A DNA stretch of 64,000 nt from positions 372,001 to 436,000 of the forward strand of contig CAXXFI010000001.1 in the NCBI GenBank assembly GCA_963665155.2, in the 5' to 3' direction. Shown piece by piece: positions 37,649 through 47,410 of the stretch; positions within the stretch are counted from its first letter, which is position 1, and each line of letters opens with the position of its first letter. Below the pieces are notes generated by a model that saw only the letters and a program-made list of their open reading frames with translations, ran no database searches and was not told the DNA's origin. This stretch comes from UBA1141 sp963665155 (GTDB lineage Bacteria > Chloroflexota > Dehalococcoidia > Lucifugimonadales > UBA3495). Made by a program: the position numbers and the translations under genes.

Positions 37649-38824
37649 TTAGCCCCTAGGTAGACCCAAGCCACGACCAGCAATGATGTTGCGCTGAACC
37701 TCCGAGGTTCCGGCGGCGATCTTATGGGAGAAGCTGATCAACCAGTTCTCTTGGACCCGGCCCATGAGGGGCGCCCACTTGTCTTCCCGGCCCAGCACGC
37801 CGTACATGCCCAGAATGTCGAGACCAGTCGTGGTCACTCTCTGAAGTGTCTCGCTGCCGAAGACCTTGCTCATGGACGCTTCTTTGTTGGGCACCAATCC
37901 CTCACCCTGCATGTAGGCTACGTTATAGGCCATCAAGCGGGCTACCTCACATTCGATGTAGCGGTCGGCCAGTGCGTCCCTGACCCAATGGGACTCAATC
38001 AGCGGGACACCGTTTCGTTTGGTTTCGGTGGCATACTCTTTGGTTTCGTCCAGCAAGCGCCGGGCCATTGCAGAATAGTCGATGCCGGAGCGCTCGAAGT
38101 CCAGCAACGTCACCGCAACGTACCAACCCCGCTCTTCATCGCCTACCACGTTGGCCCGAGGCACCCGTACGTTCTCGAAGATAATCTCGTTAAACTCGTG
38201 GCCGTTGGCCATGTTGATAATGGGCCGGACCTCAATGCCGGGGGTCTTCATGTCGACGAGAATAAAGCTGATTCCCCGGTGTTTTGGCGCATCGGGATCG
38301 GTGCGGGTTAGCAACATGATCCAATCAGCCCGGTGAGCCAGCGTCGTCCAGATTTTTCGCCCGTTGATAATAAATTCGTCCCCGTCTCGAACAGCCCTAG
38401 TGCTCAAAGACGCCAGGTCCGAACCCGATTCGGGCTCGCTGTAGCCCTGGCACCACTGAACCTCACCCCGTGCCACGGCATTCAAATGGGTCTGTTTTAA
38501 CTCGTCGGAGCCATGGATCATTAACGTGGGCCCCAACATTCGCACGCCGAATATGTCCCTTCCCGGAGCGCGCATGTAGGCCATTTCCTCATTGAAAATG
38601 GCCGAACGAACGGGGGAGGCGTTCTGCCCACCGTACTCTTCGGGCCAGTGCATAGTCAGCCAACCCTTGTCGGCTAGTTTCTTGCGCATTTGGCGGGTCA
38701 AGTCCCAGTCGGTTTCCTCGGGCCAGCGTCCACCGCCTTCCCAATTGGATGGCAACTCTGTCTGCACGAACTGACGCAAATCTTGGCGAAACGCTTCATC
38801 TTCGGGACTGAACTTGAACTCCAC
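37649..38824 (-). CDS. acyl-CoA dehydrogenase
   Basis: The protein has 391 residues. It starts at GTG 38824 with AGGAG 9 nt upstream. WCQGYSEPESGSDLASLSTRA and FIINGRKIWTTLAHRADWIMLL are the FAD/substrate loops of the acyl-CoA dehydrogenase fold, and GTSEVQRNIIAGRGLGLPR is the family C-terminus. It oxidises an acyl-CoA to the 2-enoyl-CoA and passes electrons to ETF. No catalytic Glu is obvious in the usual late position, which fits the FadE-like branch of large-chain or unusual-substrate enzymes. No other beta-oxidation gene is adjacent. Confidence 0.92.
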   Translation of the reverse strand: MEFKFSPEDEAFRQDLRQFVQTELPSNWEGGGRWPEETDWDLTRQMRKKLADKGWLTMHWPEEYGGQNASPVRSAIFNEEMAYMRAPGRDIFGVRMLGPTLMIHGSDELKQTHLNAVARGEVQWCQGYSEPESGSDLASLSTRAVRDGDEFIINGRKIWTTLAHRADWIMLLTRTDPDAPKHRGISFILVDMKTPGIEVRPIINMANGHEFNEIIFENVRVPRANVVGDEERGWYVAVTLLDFERSGIDYSAMARRLLDETKEYATETKRNGVPLIESHWVRDALADRYIECEVARLMAYNVAYMQGEGLVPNKEASMSKVFGSETLQRVTTTGLDILGMYGVLGREDKWAPLMGRVQENWLISFSHKIAAGTSEVQRNIIAGRGLGLPRG

Positions 38825-38944
38825 TGTTACACTCCTACTTGGGGAATCGTCGAACGCTAACGGCTAAACGGCGCAGGGCCGCCGGACTGGGTATTTGCGC
38901 CACAGGGTCACGGCTCAACTTTGAAATAACAAAATCAGGCCAGG

Positions 38945-39181
38945 TTAGGACCCCACCGCCACGCAAGTCACGGTGCGCACCACGCCGGGGACGGTGTGTA
39001 TATGCCCGGTTACAAGGTTTCCCACTACGGTCATGTCATCGGCGCTGATCATGGCGATTATGTCATAAGGGCCGGTTACCACGTCCACAGTCTCAATCCC
39101 TTCCAACTTTTGCAACGTGGTGGCCACATCCCGGGTCTTACCTACCGCCGTCTCCACCAAAAGATACGCTTTAGTTGCCAT
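38945..39181 (-). CDS. stand-alone AsnC/Lrp-type ligand-binding (RAM) domain protein
   Basis: The protein has 78 residues. AYLLVETAVGKTRDVATTLQKLEGIETVDVVTGPYDIIAMISADDM is the RAM domain of Lrp/AsnC regulators, without the DNA-binding helix-turn-helix. Such single-domain proteins assemble into rings and bind amino acids or similar ligands. It lies upstream of the acyl-CoA dehydrogenase in the same direction, with about 120 bp between, so it may be in the same operon. Confidence 0.85.
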   Translation of the reverse strand: MATKAYLLVETAVGKTRDVATTLQKLEGIETVDVVTGPYDIIAMISADDMTVVGNLVTGHIHTVPGVVRTVTCVAVGS

Positions 39182-39512
39182 ACTGCCCCCTTATTGCCTC
39201 TTCCGTATTGGAAGTCCCCGTTGGAAGTCCGTGTTCATAGTCCCTGCGGGAGGTCTGGATTCTAGTAGGGTTTGATATTCGCATGCGCCCAGTTCGAGGG
39301 CATGCGCCCAGACCCTTCGGACAATTCTACGGCCCCCATTTATCACTGTCAATTAAGCTGGGCTGGTGAACGGGGCAGTGGTTCATTATGCTCGTGTCAA
39401 ACCGTGGGCTAGAGCCGCGCATATGCACGAATTATCAGAATCTGACACGGAAAAGAGAGACGCTGTCTGCATGGGGTCAGCGGCGGGCTGCCAACGGTGT
39501 CCTGAAACCGTC

Positions 39513-39527
39513 TATAATCCTATTATG
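39513..39527 (+). promoter_or_regulatory. possible leaderless promoter of rsmG
   Basis: TATAAT at 39513-39518 lies 6 nt before the ATG at 39525, so transcription could begin on the A of the start codon. No ribosome-binding site precedes that ATG. A -35 element is only weakly suggested (CTGCCA, spacing 19). Confidence 0.4.
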
Positions 39528-40268
39528 ACGTCTGACAATGACCAACAACTGCCCATGGACCTGCTGGTAAACGGGGCCTCCGAACTTGGCCTGGAGCTCT
39601 CGCCCACTCAACTGAGTCAATTCGACCTGTATTACCGGGAATTGGCCGACTGGGGCCAGCGAATGAACTTTACCTCCATCAAAGAACACGGTGCGGTTCA
39701 GGTAAAACACTTTCTGGATTCTCTGACGGTGCTACTCGCCTACCCTGAAGGGATGCCTCCTGACCTGCGCATTGTCGACATCGGAGCGGGCGCTGGCTTT
39801 CCTGGGTTGCCGCTCAAGCTGGTGTTTCCGGACACATCGTTGTTGTTGGTGGAGTCGGTGGGTAAAAAGGCTCGTTTCATGGAGCATTTGGTAGAGTTGC
39901 TTTCTTTGACCGATGTCGAGGTTATTACCGGGAGGGCGGAGGAGGTGGCCCGTGGGCCGGAGCGGAGGGAGAGCTACGACTTGGCTGTAAGCCGGGGCGT
40001 GGCCAAGATGGCGGTGCTCCTGGAATACACTCTGCCCTATTGCGCCGTGGGTGGCCGCACGGTCAGTTTGAACCACCGGAGTGTGGAAAAGGAGTTTGCC
40101 GGCGCATCCAACGCGTTGGGAATCCTGGGCGGTAGCATGGGAGAAATATATCCGGTGAACCTAGCAGGCCTGACTGACGAACGGATTGTGGTTGTAGTGG
40201 AAAAGGTTCGAAAGACGCCAGCTATTTATCCGAGGCCCATCGGTGTTCCTGCAAAGAAGCCACTGTGA
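39525..40268 (+). CDS. rsmG: 16S rRNA (guanine-527-N7) methyltransferase RsmG
   Basis: The protein has 247 residues from ATG 39525, the normal family length; the longer frame from 39366 is not supported. IVDIGAGAGFPGLPLKLVFPD is the S-adenosylmethionine-binding motif. NFTSIKEHGAVQVKHFLDSLTVL, VESVGKKARFMEHLV and YDLAVSRGVAKMAVLLEYTLP are further RsmG signatures. It methylates N7 of G527 in the 530 loop of 16S rRNA. It is followed by a terminator and is probably a single-gene unit. Confidence 0.95.
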   Translation: MTSDNDQQLPMDLLVNGASELGLELSPTQLSQFDLYYRELADWGQRMNFTSIKEHGAVQVKHFLDSLTVLLAYPEGMPPDLRIVDIGAGAGFPGLPLKLVFPDTSLLLVESVGKKARFMEHLVELLSLTDVEVITGRAEEVARGPERRESYDLAVSRGVAKMAVLLEYTLPYCAVGGRTVSLNHRSVEKEFAGASNALGILGGSMGEIYPVNLAGLTDERIVVVVEKVRKTPAIYPRPIGVPAKKPL

Positions 40269-40295
40269 AGCGTGGGAACGTACGCTGGAATGAGA

Positions 40296-40322
40296 AAAGG
40301 GCTGGCAAATCGCCAGCCCTTT
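40296..40322 (+). terminator. intrinsic terminator after rsmG
   Basis: AAAGGGCTGGC and GCCAGCCCTTT form an 11-bp stem with a 5-nt loop. The A and T runs lie in the stem, so it can also serve the converging gene at 40355-40783. Confidence 0.8.
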
Positions 40323-40354
40323 CGTGTTACACCTCGTAAGTTGTAAATTAAACA

Positions 40355-40783
40355 CTACGGAACAAGCGCTAACGCTCCGGCAGCGTTTAGGATACCCTCT
40401 CGGTCGCCGTCATAAGTGTAGCCGCTGACCGGCGAGTTCAAGGGCAAGGTCTCAGGATTGGTGGTGTTAAAAGCCGAACTACTAATAAAGCTCCGGGCGT
40501 TTGCAGTAGAAACCGTGAGTTGGCGGCGTTCTGCTTGGTTGGTATAGCCGGATGATCGAGGGGGCTGTGCGTTTGCGGAAATCGTCGCATCGGAAGGCTC
40601 AGACGTGACGCCCAGGCCACGCTGCGCAGCGGCCTGGAATGCTATCGCATCCGGATTTTCGGGGTCGAATGTGAGGACGTGGTCAACCCGGTCTCGAACA
40701 ATCGCCCAATCCCGCTGGGCAGCCGCCTATTCGGCCTCGTCCAGTAGCCGATCGATTCGTCTTCGGACACGCTCGCTGGCCAT
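40355..40783 (-). pseudogene. TPR-like hypothetical protein with early in-frame stop
   Basis: ATG 40783 gives MASERVRRRIDRLLDEAE, then a TAG at 40727-40729, then AAAQRDWAIVRDRVDHVLTFDPENPDAIAFQAAAQRGLG in the same frame. This helical repeat is common at the start of Chloroflexota signalling proteins, where Gln usually stands at the stop position. After a Ser/Pro/Asn-rich part it ends GYTYDGDREGILNAAGALALVP. About 142 codons. In related proteins a catalytic or zinc-binding domain often follows; here it does not. Confidence 0.6.
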
Positions 40784-41363
40784 TATGGGGGAATATTAGC
40801 GTTTACTGGACAGGTTGTTCATATCAGCAAAGTGCGGTTTAGATAACAATGCTGTTCCGCATAGGCGATCGATAATAAAGTTTAACGATGGTGCTCGCAA
40901 GGTGCTCGTTACGTACCAGCAAATGCGGTCTCAAGTGAATTAGAAGCTGACACCTTCTGACGCAACCGGAGAAAATCTCCAATGTTAATTGCCGCCTTGA
41001 AATAAGCCCCAATCATTCTATGTAGCATGCTTTGATTACCGGATTGCCTGCGCCTTGAAAATTACATTGATGGAAAATGATATGGAATACAGCCTCCGCT
41101 GCATCAGAGGGTTGGGGAAATCGACTTCTAACCTTTCACGCTTACGGAAAGCCGAAAATACCCCAGCGCAGCGCCTCGTCTATAATGTTTTGTAGAAGGC
41201 GCGAATTTCTGGACTTAATACTGCCACGATTAAGTCTAAACGCGATTAAGTCTAAATTCGTTCCAAAAGCCCGGTTTACGTCTGAATACTTGGTCGCCTG
41301 TTGCGGGGATTCGAGCGCTGGACGCCAGGACAGGGATAGGAAAAATCGGAGACAGGGAGATTT
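40784..41363. other. intergenic region, 580 bp
   Basis: It contains a short direct repeat (CGATTAAGTCTAAA, twice) at about 41227-41260. No gene is supported. Confidence 0.5.
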
Positions 41364-42449
41364 ATGACGGAGAGAGTCTACAATTTTGCGGCAGGGCCCG
41401 CAGTGTTACCTTTGCCAGTATTGGAGGAAGCCCAGCGTGACTTGGCATCCCAGCCGGGTATTGGCATGTCATTACTGGAAATGAGCCATCGCTCACAAAC
41501 CGTGATAGGCGTGATCGAAGACGCGGAGGAAGGCATCCGCAGCCTGGCTGGAATTCCCGAAAACTATAAAGTGCTGTTTCTTCAAGGTGGAGCGTCTTTA
41601 CAGTTCTCCATGGTGCCGATGAACCTGTTGACCCAGGACGGCCAGGCCGATCACATCCTAACCGGCAACTTCGCAAAGTTGGCGTTTCAAGACGCGGAAA
41701 AGGTGGGTCGTATAAGGGTGGCCGGGTCCACCGAAGATCAGGATTTCGTTCGTGTGCCCAACCAGGACGAATTGGATTTGGACCCAAAATCCGATTACGT
41801 TCATATCACCGGCAACAACACCATCTATGGCACCGAATGGCCGACGGAGCCGGATGTAGGCGAGGTCCCGCTGGTTTCGGACCTTTCGTCCAACATTTTC
41901 AGTAAACCCATAGAGATTGCCAGATATGGCCTGATTTACGCTGGCGCACAGAAAAATCTAGGCGCGGCTGGAGTCACGCTGGTCGTGATCCGTGACGACC
42001 TGCTGCCCCGTAGCCCAGATACCCTCCCCGCAATGCTGAATTACAGCACCCATGCAAAAGCGAAATCCGCTCATAACACGCCTCCGGTTTTCGCTATATA
42101 CATTCTTGGATTGGTTGTGAAATGGCTCAACGAACAAGGCGGTCTTGAACACATGGCACGTCTGAATGAGGCCAAATCCCGGCTGATATATGACCAACTC
42201 GACTCGTCGGAGTTCTACCGCGGCCACTCTCAGCCACAACATCGGTCGAGAATGAATGTGACTTTCCGCCTTCCGAACCCAGAGTTAGAGACGCAGTTCG
42301 TCGCGGCCGCTGCGGAGGAGGGTCTTGTCGAACTCAGGGGCCACCGCTCGGTCGGCGGCATCCGCGCTTCAATATACAATGCGTTCCCAAGAAAAGGCGT
42401 GGAAGCCCTGGTTTCGTTCATGAATGAGTTCGAGCGCACGCAAGGTTGA
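41364..42449 (+). CDS. serC: phosphoserine aminotransferase
   Basis: The protein has 361 residues. YNFAAGPAVLPLPVLEEAQRDL is the family start, and YAGAQKNLGAAGVTLVVIR holds the lysine that binds pyridoxal phosphate. HKG-like segments NNTIYGTEW and HRSVGGIRASIYNAFP at the end are also SerC signatures. It converts 3-phosphohydroxypyruvate to phosphoserine with glutamate in serine synthesis (also in PLP synthesis). It is intact, with serA and serB not nearby. Confidence 0.95.
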   Translation: MTERVYNFAAGPAVLPLPVLEEAQRDLASQPGIGMSLLEMSHRSQTVIGVIEDAEEGIRSLAGIPENYKVLFLQGGASLQFSMVPMNLLTQDGQADHILTGNFAKLAFQDAEKVGRIRVAGSTEDQDFVRVPNQDELDLDPKSDYVHITGNNTIYGTEWPTEPDVGEVPLVSDLSSNIFSKPIEIARYGLIYAGAQKNLGAAGVTLVVIRDDLLPRSPDTLPAMLNYSTHAKAKSAHNTPPVFAIYILGLVVKWLNEQGGLEHMARLNEAKSRLIYDQLDSSEFYRGHSQPQHRSRMNVTFRLPNPELETQFVAAAAEEGLVELRGHRSVGGIRASIYNAFPRKGVEALVSFMNEFERTQG

Positions 42450-43058
42450 GCCGAGCGCATCTGAGCCTTGACCAACCTTTGACGCGGACATGAACTGAAT
42501 TTCGCTGAGATCCGAGCCTCTTGGTCGATTGATATTAGCGCCTGAATTGGGCACCCGGATTCTCGAACCGGCTATCGTCAAAGTTCCGGACATTGCGCAA
42601 TTCGCCTGCTGAACAGGCGAACAGCTTGTCTTAACACCCCCCTTGACCCCAAGGTGCAAGACGCTGCGGTGTGCTGCCAGGGCCTTTTCAAAGTCATGTA
42701 AAGCGCCCGACGCCCGTTCGTGGTGAGCCTGTCGAACCATGGCCGCTCTGCCACCAATCCTTCGACAAGCTCAGGACGAACGGACTTTGAAAAGGCTCTC
42801 GGTGTGCTGCGTTGCAAACTTGGCTTAAGCCCTTCACTCCGATATGCTATGGTTCGAAACTTTGGGAGCCGGTGTGCGCGACCCGGTGTGCGCGGCAATG
42901 ATAGGTTGGTAAATCCATCACTTTGGCTGGCGCAGACCCGTTACCGACACCTGCTGTCAGAACCCGTTCATCGGTAAACCACGAGATAGTTTAGGCCGCC
43001 CCCGGTATAACATAAATGTAACTGCGGAAAATCTGAACTTACCCACAGGAATGAGACG
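42450..43058. other. intergenic region, 609 bp, with MITE-like inverted repeat
   Basis: No gene is seen. The 42666-42812 part is a repeat described separately; the rest must carry the promoter of glcB. Confidence 0.6.
42666..42812. repeat. REP/MITE-like inverted repeat flanked by an 11-bp direct repeat
   Basis: The outer arms GCCTTTTCAAAGTC and GACTTTGAAAAGGC, and the inner arms CGTTCGTGGTGAGCCTGTCG and CGACAAGCTCAGGACGAACG, pair around a loop. CGGTGTGCTGC occurs on both sides as a possible target duplication. The inner arms belong to the same family as the short repeats near 37.1 and 37.6 kb. Confidence 0.75.
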
Positions 43059-45323
43059 ATGGCTGAAGTAACACTGGATTCCGGAGCAACGGTAGAAATA
43101 GCGGAAGTACTGTACGAGTTCGTCAGAGATGAGGCTGTTAAGGGCACGGACCGGACGGCCGACCAAGTGTTCAAAATTCTAGGCGAACTGGTACAGGAAT
43201 TCGACCCCAATAACCGGGAGTTATTGGCTAAGCGGGCAGAACGTCAAGCAAAAATCGACGAATATTACGTTGGTAAGCGAAAAGCTGGTTGGGAGCCAAC
43301 CGCCGAGTCTGCGACTCAAGACGCTGGGGATTTTGGGCGCTTTCTGGTGGAAATCGGCTACCTTGAGCCGGAATCCTCTAGCGCGTTTACAATGACCGTT
43401 CCTGAACTCGACTCCGAGATGGACCAAAACGGACCAGAGCTTGTTACTCCGGTCTCCAGTACCAGCATGGCGGTGGGTGGGGCCAATGCCCGGTGGGGTA
43501 GTTTGTACGACGCCTATTTTCTCAGCAACGTTCATCCGGAAATCGACAAGGAATCGAGCCGGGCAGTGCGCCTGCAAATGGTTGTGGATAGCACCAATAT
43601 GTTTCTCGACAGCCATGTCGCCGGTTGGGAAGACGGCTTGGGGTTCAACGATTTTGTGTCCTATTCTGTTAGCGCGAACGCCCGAGGAAAGCCCGAACTC
43701 ATTGGTCACACCGCCGACCGCAAGGAATCCAGGTTGCAAGACCCCGGCAAGTTCGTTGGGTTCAATACCACCGACGGAGCCAGTACCGGTCAGTTGACCG
43801 ATTTCTACCTGGAAGACAACGGGTTGAAGGTGCAGTGCCTGCTGTATGACGGCGGCAAGCTCGACGAGGATAACGGTCAATTCAAAGACTTGGTGGTGGA
43901 GTCTGCCCTAACAACCATAGTTGATTTCGAGGACGCAGTGGCCATTGTAGACGCAGAAGACATGACGTTAGCCCTGCGAAACTACCTTGGACTAATCAGA
44001 GGCGACCTCCAGGCTCATAGCTCCCGACGCAATCTCAAAACATTGAATTCCGACAGGACCTACTTGGACCTCAACGGAGAGACGCAGACGTTGAAGGGCA
44101 CCACCCTGATGTCAGTCCGCAATGTGTCGTTGCACATGTACACGGACATGGTAGAGGTGGCGGGCCAAGAGATTCCGGAGAGAATCTTGGGCGTTTTAGC
44201 GACGACGCTCATTGCTACCTCCCACGACAAAGGCTCGACTGGAGAGACCGGCGGTTCGGTGCCAACCCGGGGGCCGAATAGCAAGAAAGGGTACGTTTAC
44301 CAAGTAACTCCCAAATTAAACAGCTCGGAAGAGGTGGCGGAGCAGGTCAGATTCTTCACAGCCGTGGAGAATAAGCTGGGTTTGGCCGAAGGGACAATCC
44401 TCATCGGCATCATGAACGAAGAGCTCGGCATGACCCTACAGCTTGCCGAAGCTCTAAGGGCATCCCAGAGCCGGGCATTCTTCACCAACACCGGGTTCTT
44501 GGACCGCACCGGTTCCCAGATACGAGCCCAGACTCATGCCGGGCCGGTTGATTTGAGAGACGACCTTACCGGCGCTCTGTACAACACCAGCTATGAGCTT
44601 CACAACGTGGATGTGAGCATCCAGGCTGGCGTCCACAAGCACGGCAAGATCGGGAAGGGCATGCAGGTAAGGAACCGGTCCATGGCGGAAATGCTGGAAA
44701 GAAAAATTGACCATCCCAGGACCGGAGGCAACACTGCCTGGGTCCCAGCGCCCTATCCCAGCGATCTCCATTCTATGCATTACCACATGATCGACGTCGA
44801 CCAAGTCCAGAGGGTGATGGAGGATTCGTCTCCTATCAACATTGCCCGAAACCAATTGTTGACTTTCCCGCTTCTGGACCGCAACAAGGTCACCGATTCC
44901 GATGTGAAACAGGAACTCCTGCTCAGATACGCTCACAGCATGGTCGCTTACGTAGAGCCCTGGGTGCATAGGGGCGTCGGCTGTAGCGGTGTGCCGAACT
45001 TCGACCGGATCGAGGAGATGAAAGACCGGGCCACTGAGAGGATAGATGGAGCGATCATCGCCAACTGGAAGCTACACGGGGTGGTCAGCCAGCAAGAAAT
45101 CGAGGACGCGGTGGCAAAGGCGGCGGAGATCGTCGACGAGCAAAACGCAGGGCAACCGGGGTATGTGGCTATAACCGACACGCAGGAAAAGCGAGACGCA
45201 ATCCTGGGCAACTCGGCAATCGCCGCTGTTTTGCAAATAATAGACGAAGCATTAACCTCCCCCAGCGCCTACGTGGAACCGGCGCTGTTCAGAAACCGTA
45301 AGTCGGTAAAGGCTTTGTCTTAG
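43059..45323 (+). CDS. glcB: malate synthase G
   Basis: The protein has 754 residues, typical of the G isoform. VLYEFVRDEAVKGTDRTADQVF, NRELLAKRAERQAKIDEYY, RWGSLYDAYF and RLQMVVDSTNMFLDSHVAGWEDGLGFNDFVSYSV are characteristic, and GFLDRTGSQIRAQTHAGPVDLRDD and KHGKIGKGMQVRN belong to the catalytic barrel. It condenses glyoxylate and acetyl-CoA to malate (glyoxylate use). Isocitrate lyase is not in the window. The frame is intact. Confidence 0.95.
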   Translation: MAEVTLDSGATVEIAEVLYEFVRDEAVKGTDRTADQVFKILGELVQEFDPNNRELLAKRAERQAKIDEYYVGKRKAGWEPTAESATQDAGDFGRFLVEIGYLEPESSSAFTMTVPELDSEMDQNGPELVTPVSSTSMAVGGANARWGSLYDAYFLSNVHPEIDKESSRAVRLQMVVDSTNMFLDSHVAGWEDGLGFNDFVSYSVSANARGKPELIGHTADRKESRLQDPGKFVGFNTTDGASTGQLTDFYLEDNGLKVQCLLYDGGKLDEDNGQFKDLVVESALTTIVDFEDAVAIVDAEDMTLALRNYLGLIRGDLQAHSSRRNLKTLNSDRTYLDLNGETQTLKGTTLMSVRNVSLHMYTDMVEVAGQEIPERILGVLATTLIATSHDKGSTGETGGSVPTRGPNSKKGYVYQVTPKLNSSEEVAEQVRFFTAVENKLGLAEGTILIGIMNEELGMTLQLAEALRASQSRAFFTNTGFLDRTGSQIRAQTHAGPVDLRDDLTGALYNTSYELHNVDVSIQAGVHKHGKIGKGMQVRNRSMAEMLERKIDHPRTGGNTAWVPAPYPSDLHSMHYHMIDVDQVQRVMEDSSPINIARNQLLTFPLLDRNKVTDSDVKQELLLRYAHSMVAYVEPWVHRGVGCSGVPNFDRIEEMKDRATERIDGAIIANWKLHGVVSQQEIEDAVAKAAEIVDEQNAGQPGYVAITDTQEKRDAILGNSAIAAVLQIIDEALTSPSAYVEPALFRNRKSVKALS

Positions 45324-45405
45324 AACTCCTAACAAATTGAACTGAGTTAATCTTGGCGCTAGTGGTCGGTTGGCTATATCTTCCCCTAGTGAGGAGGGGA
45401 GGCTG

Positions 45406-45973
45406 ATGGCGAAACCAATGGTAGATGATGAAATATGGAAATTGATCCAACCCTTATTGCCTGTACCCAGGCCCAGACGATGGCGCTACCCTGGCCGAAA
45501 GCGCCTGCAGAACCGTCGGGCACTGACCGGCATCTTGTTCGTCCTGAAGAGTGGCATTCCCTGGGAGATGTTGCCCCAGGAGATGGGGTGTGGCTCGGGG
45601 ATGACCTGCTGGCGTCGTCTTCGAGACTGTCAGGAATCTGGAGTTTGGCAAAAGCTTCATGAAATGTTTCTGGCCAAACTGCGAGAAGCCGACCAGATTG
45701 ACTGGTCTCGAGCCGTGGTGGATAGCGCCTCCATCCGGGCGGTTGGCGCAGGGGGAAACTGGGCCCAATCCCACTGACCGGCGCAAGCCGGGGAGCAAGC
45801 ACCACCTGATTACCGACGCCCAAGGGATCCCTCTGGCCGCCATCTTGACGGGCGCAAACCGTCATGATGTAACTGTAACTCAGTTGCTGCCCTTTGTGAA
45901 AGCCGTTCATGAAGCTTTCCTTTCCTTCGGTTGTTCCCTCATCTGTTTGACAAGGTCCAAATCAATTTGTTAG
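45406..45973 (+). pseudogene. IS5-family transposase, frameshifted and truncated
   Basis: ATG 45406 after GGGAGG gives MAKPMVDDEIWKLIQPLLPVPRPRRWRYPGRKRL, GILFVLKSGIPWEMLPQEMGCGSGMTCWRRL and VVDSASIRAVGAGG. At about 45745, beside a GGGGGAAA run, it shifts to GETGPNPTDRRKPGSKHHLITDAQGIPLAAILTGANRHDV. The frame ends at 45973 before the last catalytic Glu region. It is therefore inactive, and no terminal repeats were found. Confidence 0.85.
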
Positions 45974-46041
45974 GCGCTCTAAGTTATTTCAAGCCAGGTT
46001 ATTTCAGAGACTCTCGAAATCCATGGGTCCTGCCACCGGGT

Positions 46042-47156
46042 CTAACCCCACACCTTACGAGCAGTCTCCACCACAAGCTCCAGCTTTCGCCACTGCTCGT
46101 CCTCGGTCAAAAGGTTGCCGGCGGCCATTGAGGCAAAACCGCACTGGGCGCTCAAGGCCATGTTCTCCACGGGAAAGTAGCGGGAGGCCTCGTCGATGCG
46201 GCGGAGCAATTCGTCCTGAGGAGCTCCAGTGCCGGTTCTTTGCTGCTCACCAATCCCAGCACCACCACCTTGTCCTTGGGCACAAAACGCAGGGGTTCGA
46301 AAGTGCCAGCCCGCTCGGTATCGTATTCCAGCAAAAACCGGTCAACGGCCAACGTGCCGAATAGGGCCTCGGCTATCGGCTCATAGCCTCCCTCGGCATA
46401 CCACTTGCTTTGGTTGTTGCCCCGGCAGAGGTGGATGGCCACCGTCAGTCCCTTCCGGCGAGCGCCTTCCAGGCAAGAGTTGTCGGCGGCTAACGCCTCT
46501 TGGAATGACTTGTCCGGGTCTTCGCCCAAATCTCGCAGGTGTTGACGCCAGTTGGGGTCCACATAGTAGCTATAGCGCGGTTCATCCAATTGAATGTAGG
46601 GCACGCCGTCGTCTATCAAAGCGGAGACTTCCGCCTTAATTATGGAAACCAGGTCCACCAACAAATCGGACCGAGTCGGGTAGACCCGGTCGGACAGGCC
46701 CGGCTTAAAATAAATGGCTGGAAACTGGTTTGGGCTGGGGACTGTCATCTTGACCGGACCGGGAGCGTGCTCCAATAGGAAACTCGTTTGCGTCTCGGTA
46801 AGCCTGCGCATCTGGCGCAATTTACCGCCGACGACGTGCTGCGTACCCAACTGCCTTGGTTGCTCCTCACCCGGCCCCTTCCAGATGCGCGTCACAGCGG
46901 GCTGTCCAGTCTCCACAAATCCTTCGACCGCCTCTTCCAGGTCGTTTTGAAACCCGGCACGCCGGAATTCACCATCGGTAAATATTCCCAAGCCGATGCT
47001 CTTCTGACGTTCCAATGCCGAAAGTATGGCATCGTCCTCCACCCGGCTCAGGTCTTCCCGGCTCAAGCGCCCCTCGTAAAACCCTGTCCTGGCTTCTTTT
47101 AATGCCGCAGGCCGCAACAAGCTCCCGAGATTGTCCGCTCTAAAGTTTTCGGCCAT
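46042..47156 (-). pseudogene. MetE-C-like methionine synthase family protein (paralogue 1), one frameshift near the end
   Basis: ATG 47156 after AAAGGAG gives a protein of about 370 residues. LRPAALKEARTGFYEGRLSREDL, GIFTDGEFRRAGF, PYIQLDEPRY and TVAIHLCRGNNQSKWYAEGGYEPIAE show the cobalamin-independent methionine synthase barrel, with a zinc His and Cys in HLCRGN. At about 46225 (CCTCAGG) one base is missing and the end is read in another frame: DELLRRIDEASRYFPVENMALSAQCGFASM, with the last zinc Cys in QCGF. It is divergent from the other paralogues. The actual methyl donor and acceptor are unknown for these short relatives. Confidence 0.85.
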
Positions 47157-47410
47157 GACTGGCGCTCCTTTTGGGTCACTAAAATTAGGACAGAATTCGC
47201 CGGTATCGAACCCTAAATCAAGCGCTCATGTTATGTACATGGCCCTAACCTGTCAATACGCTACGGTTTCACATCAGGTTTGCAGACTTATCGTTGTCTA
47301 ATCACCGAACCTGCGGGACATTGTGAGCCAGAACCGAGAACCATGGTACAATCCGCGCGGACCCTGGGCGGCTCACACTAAGTATCTCATCCAGCAGGAG
47401 GGCTACCAAA

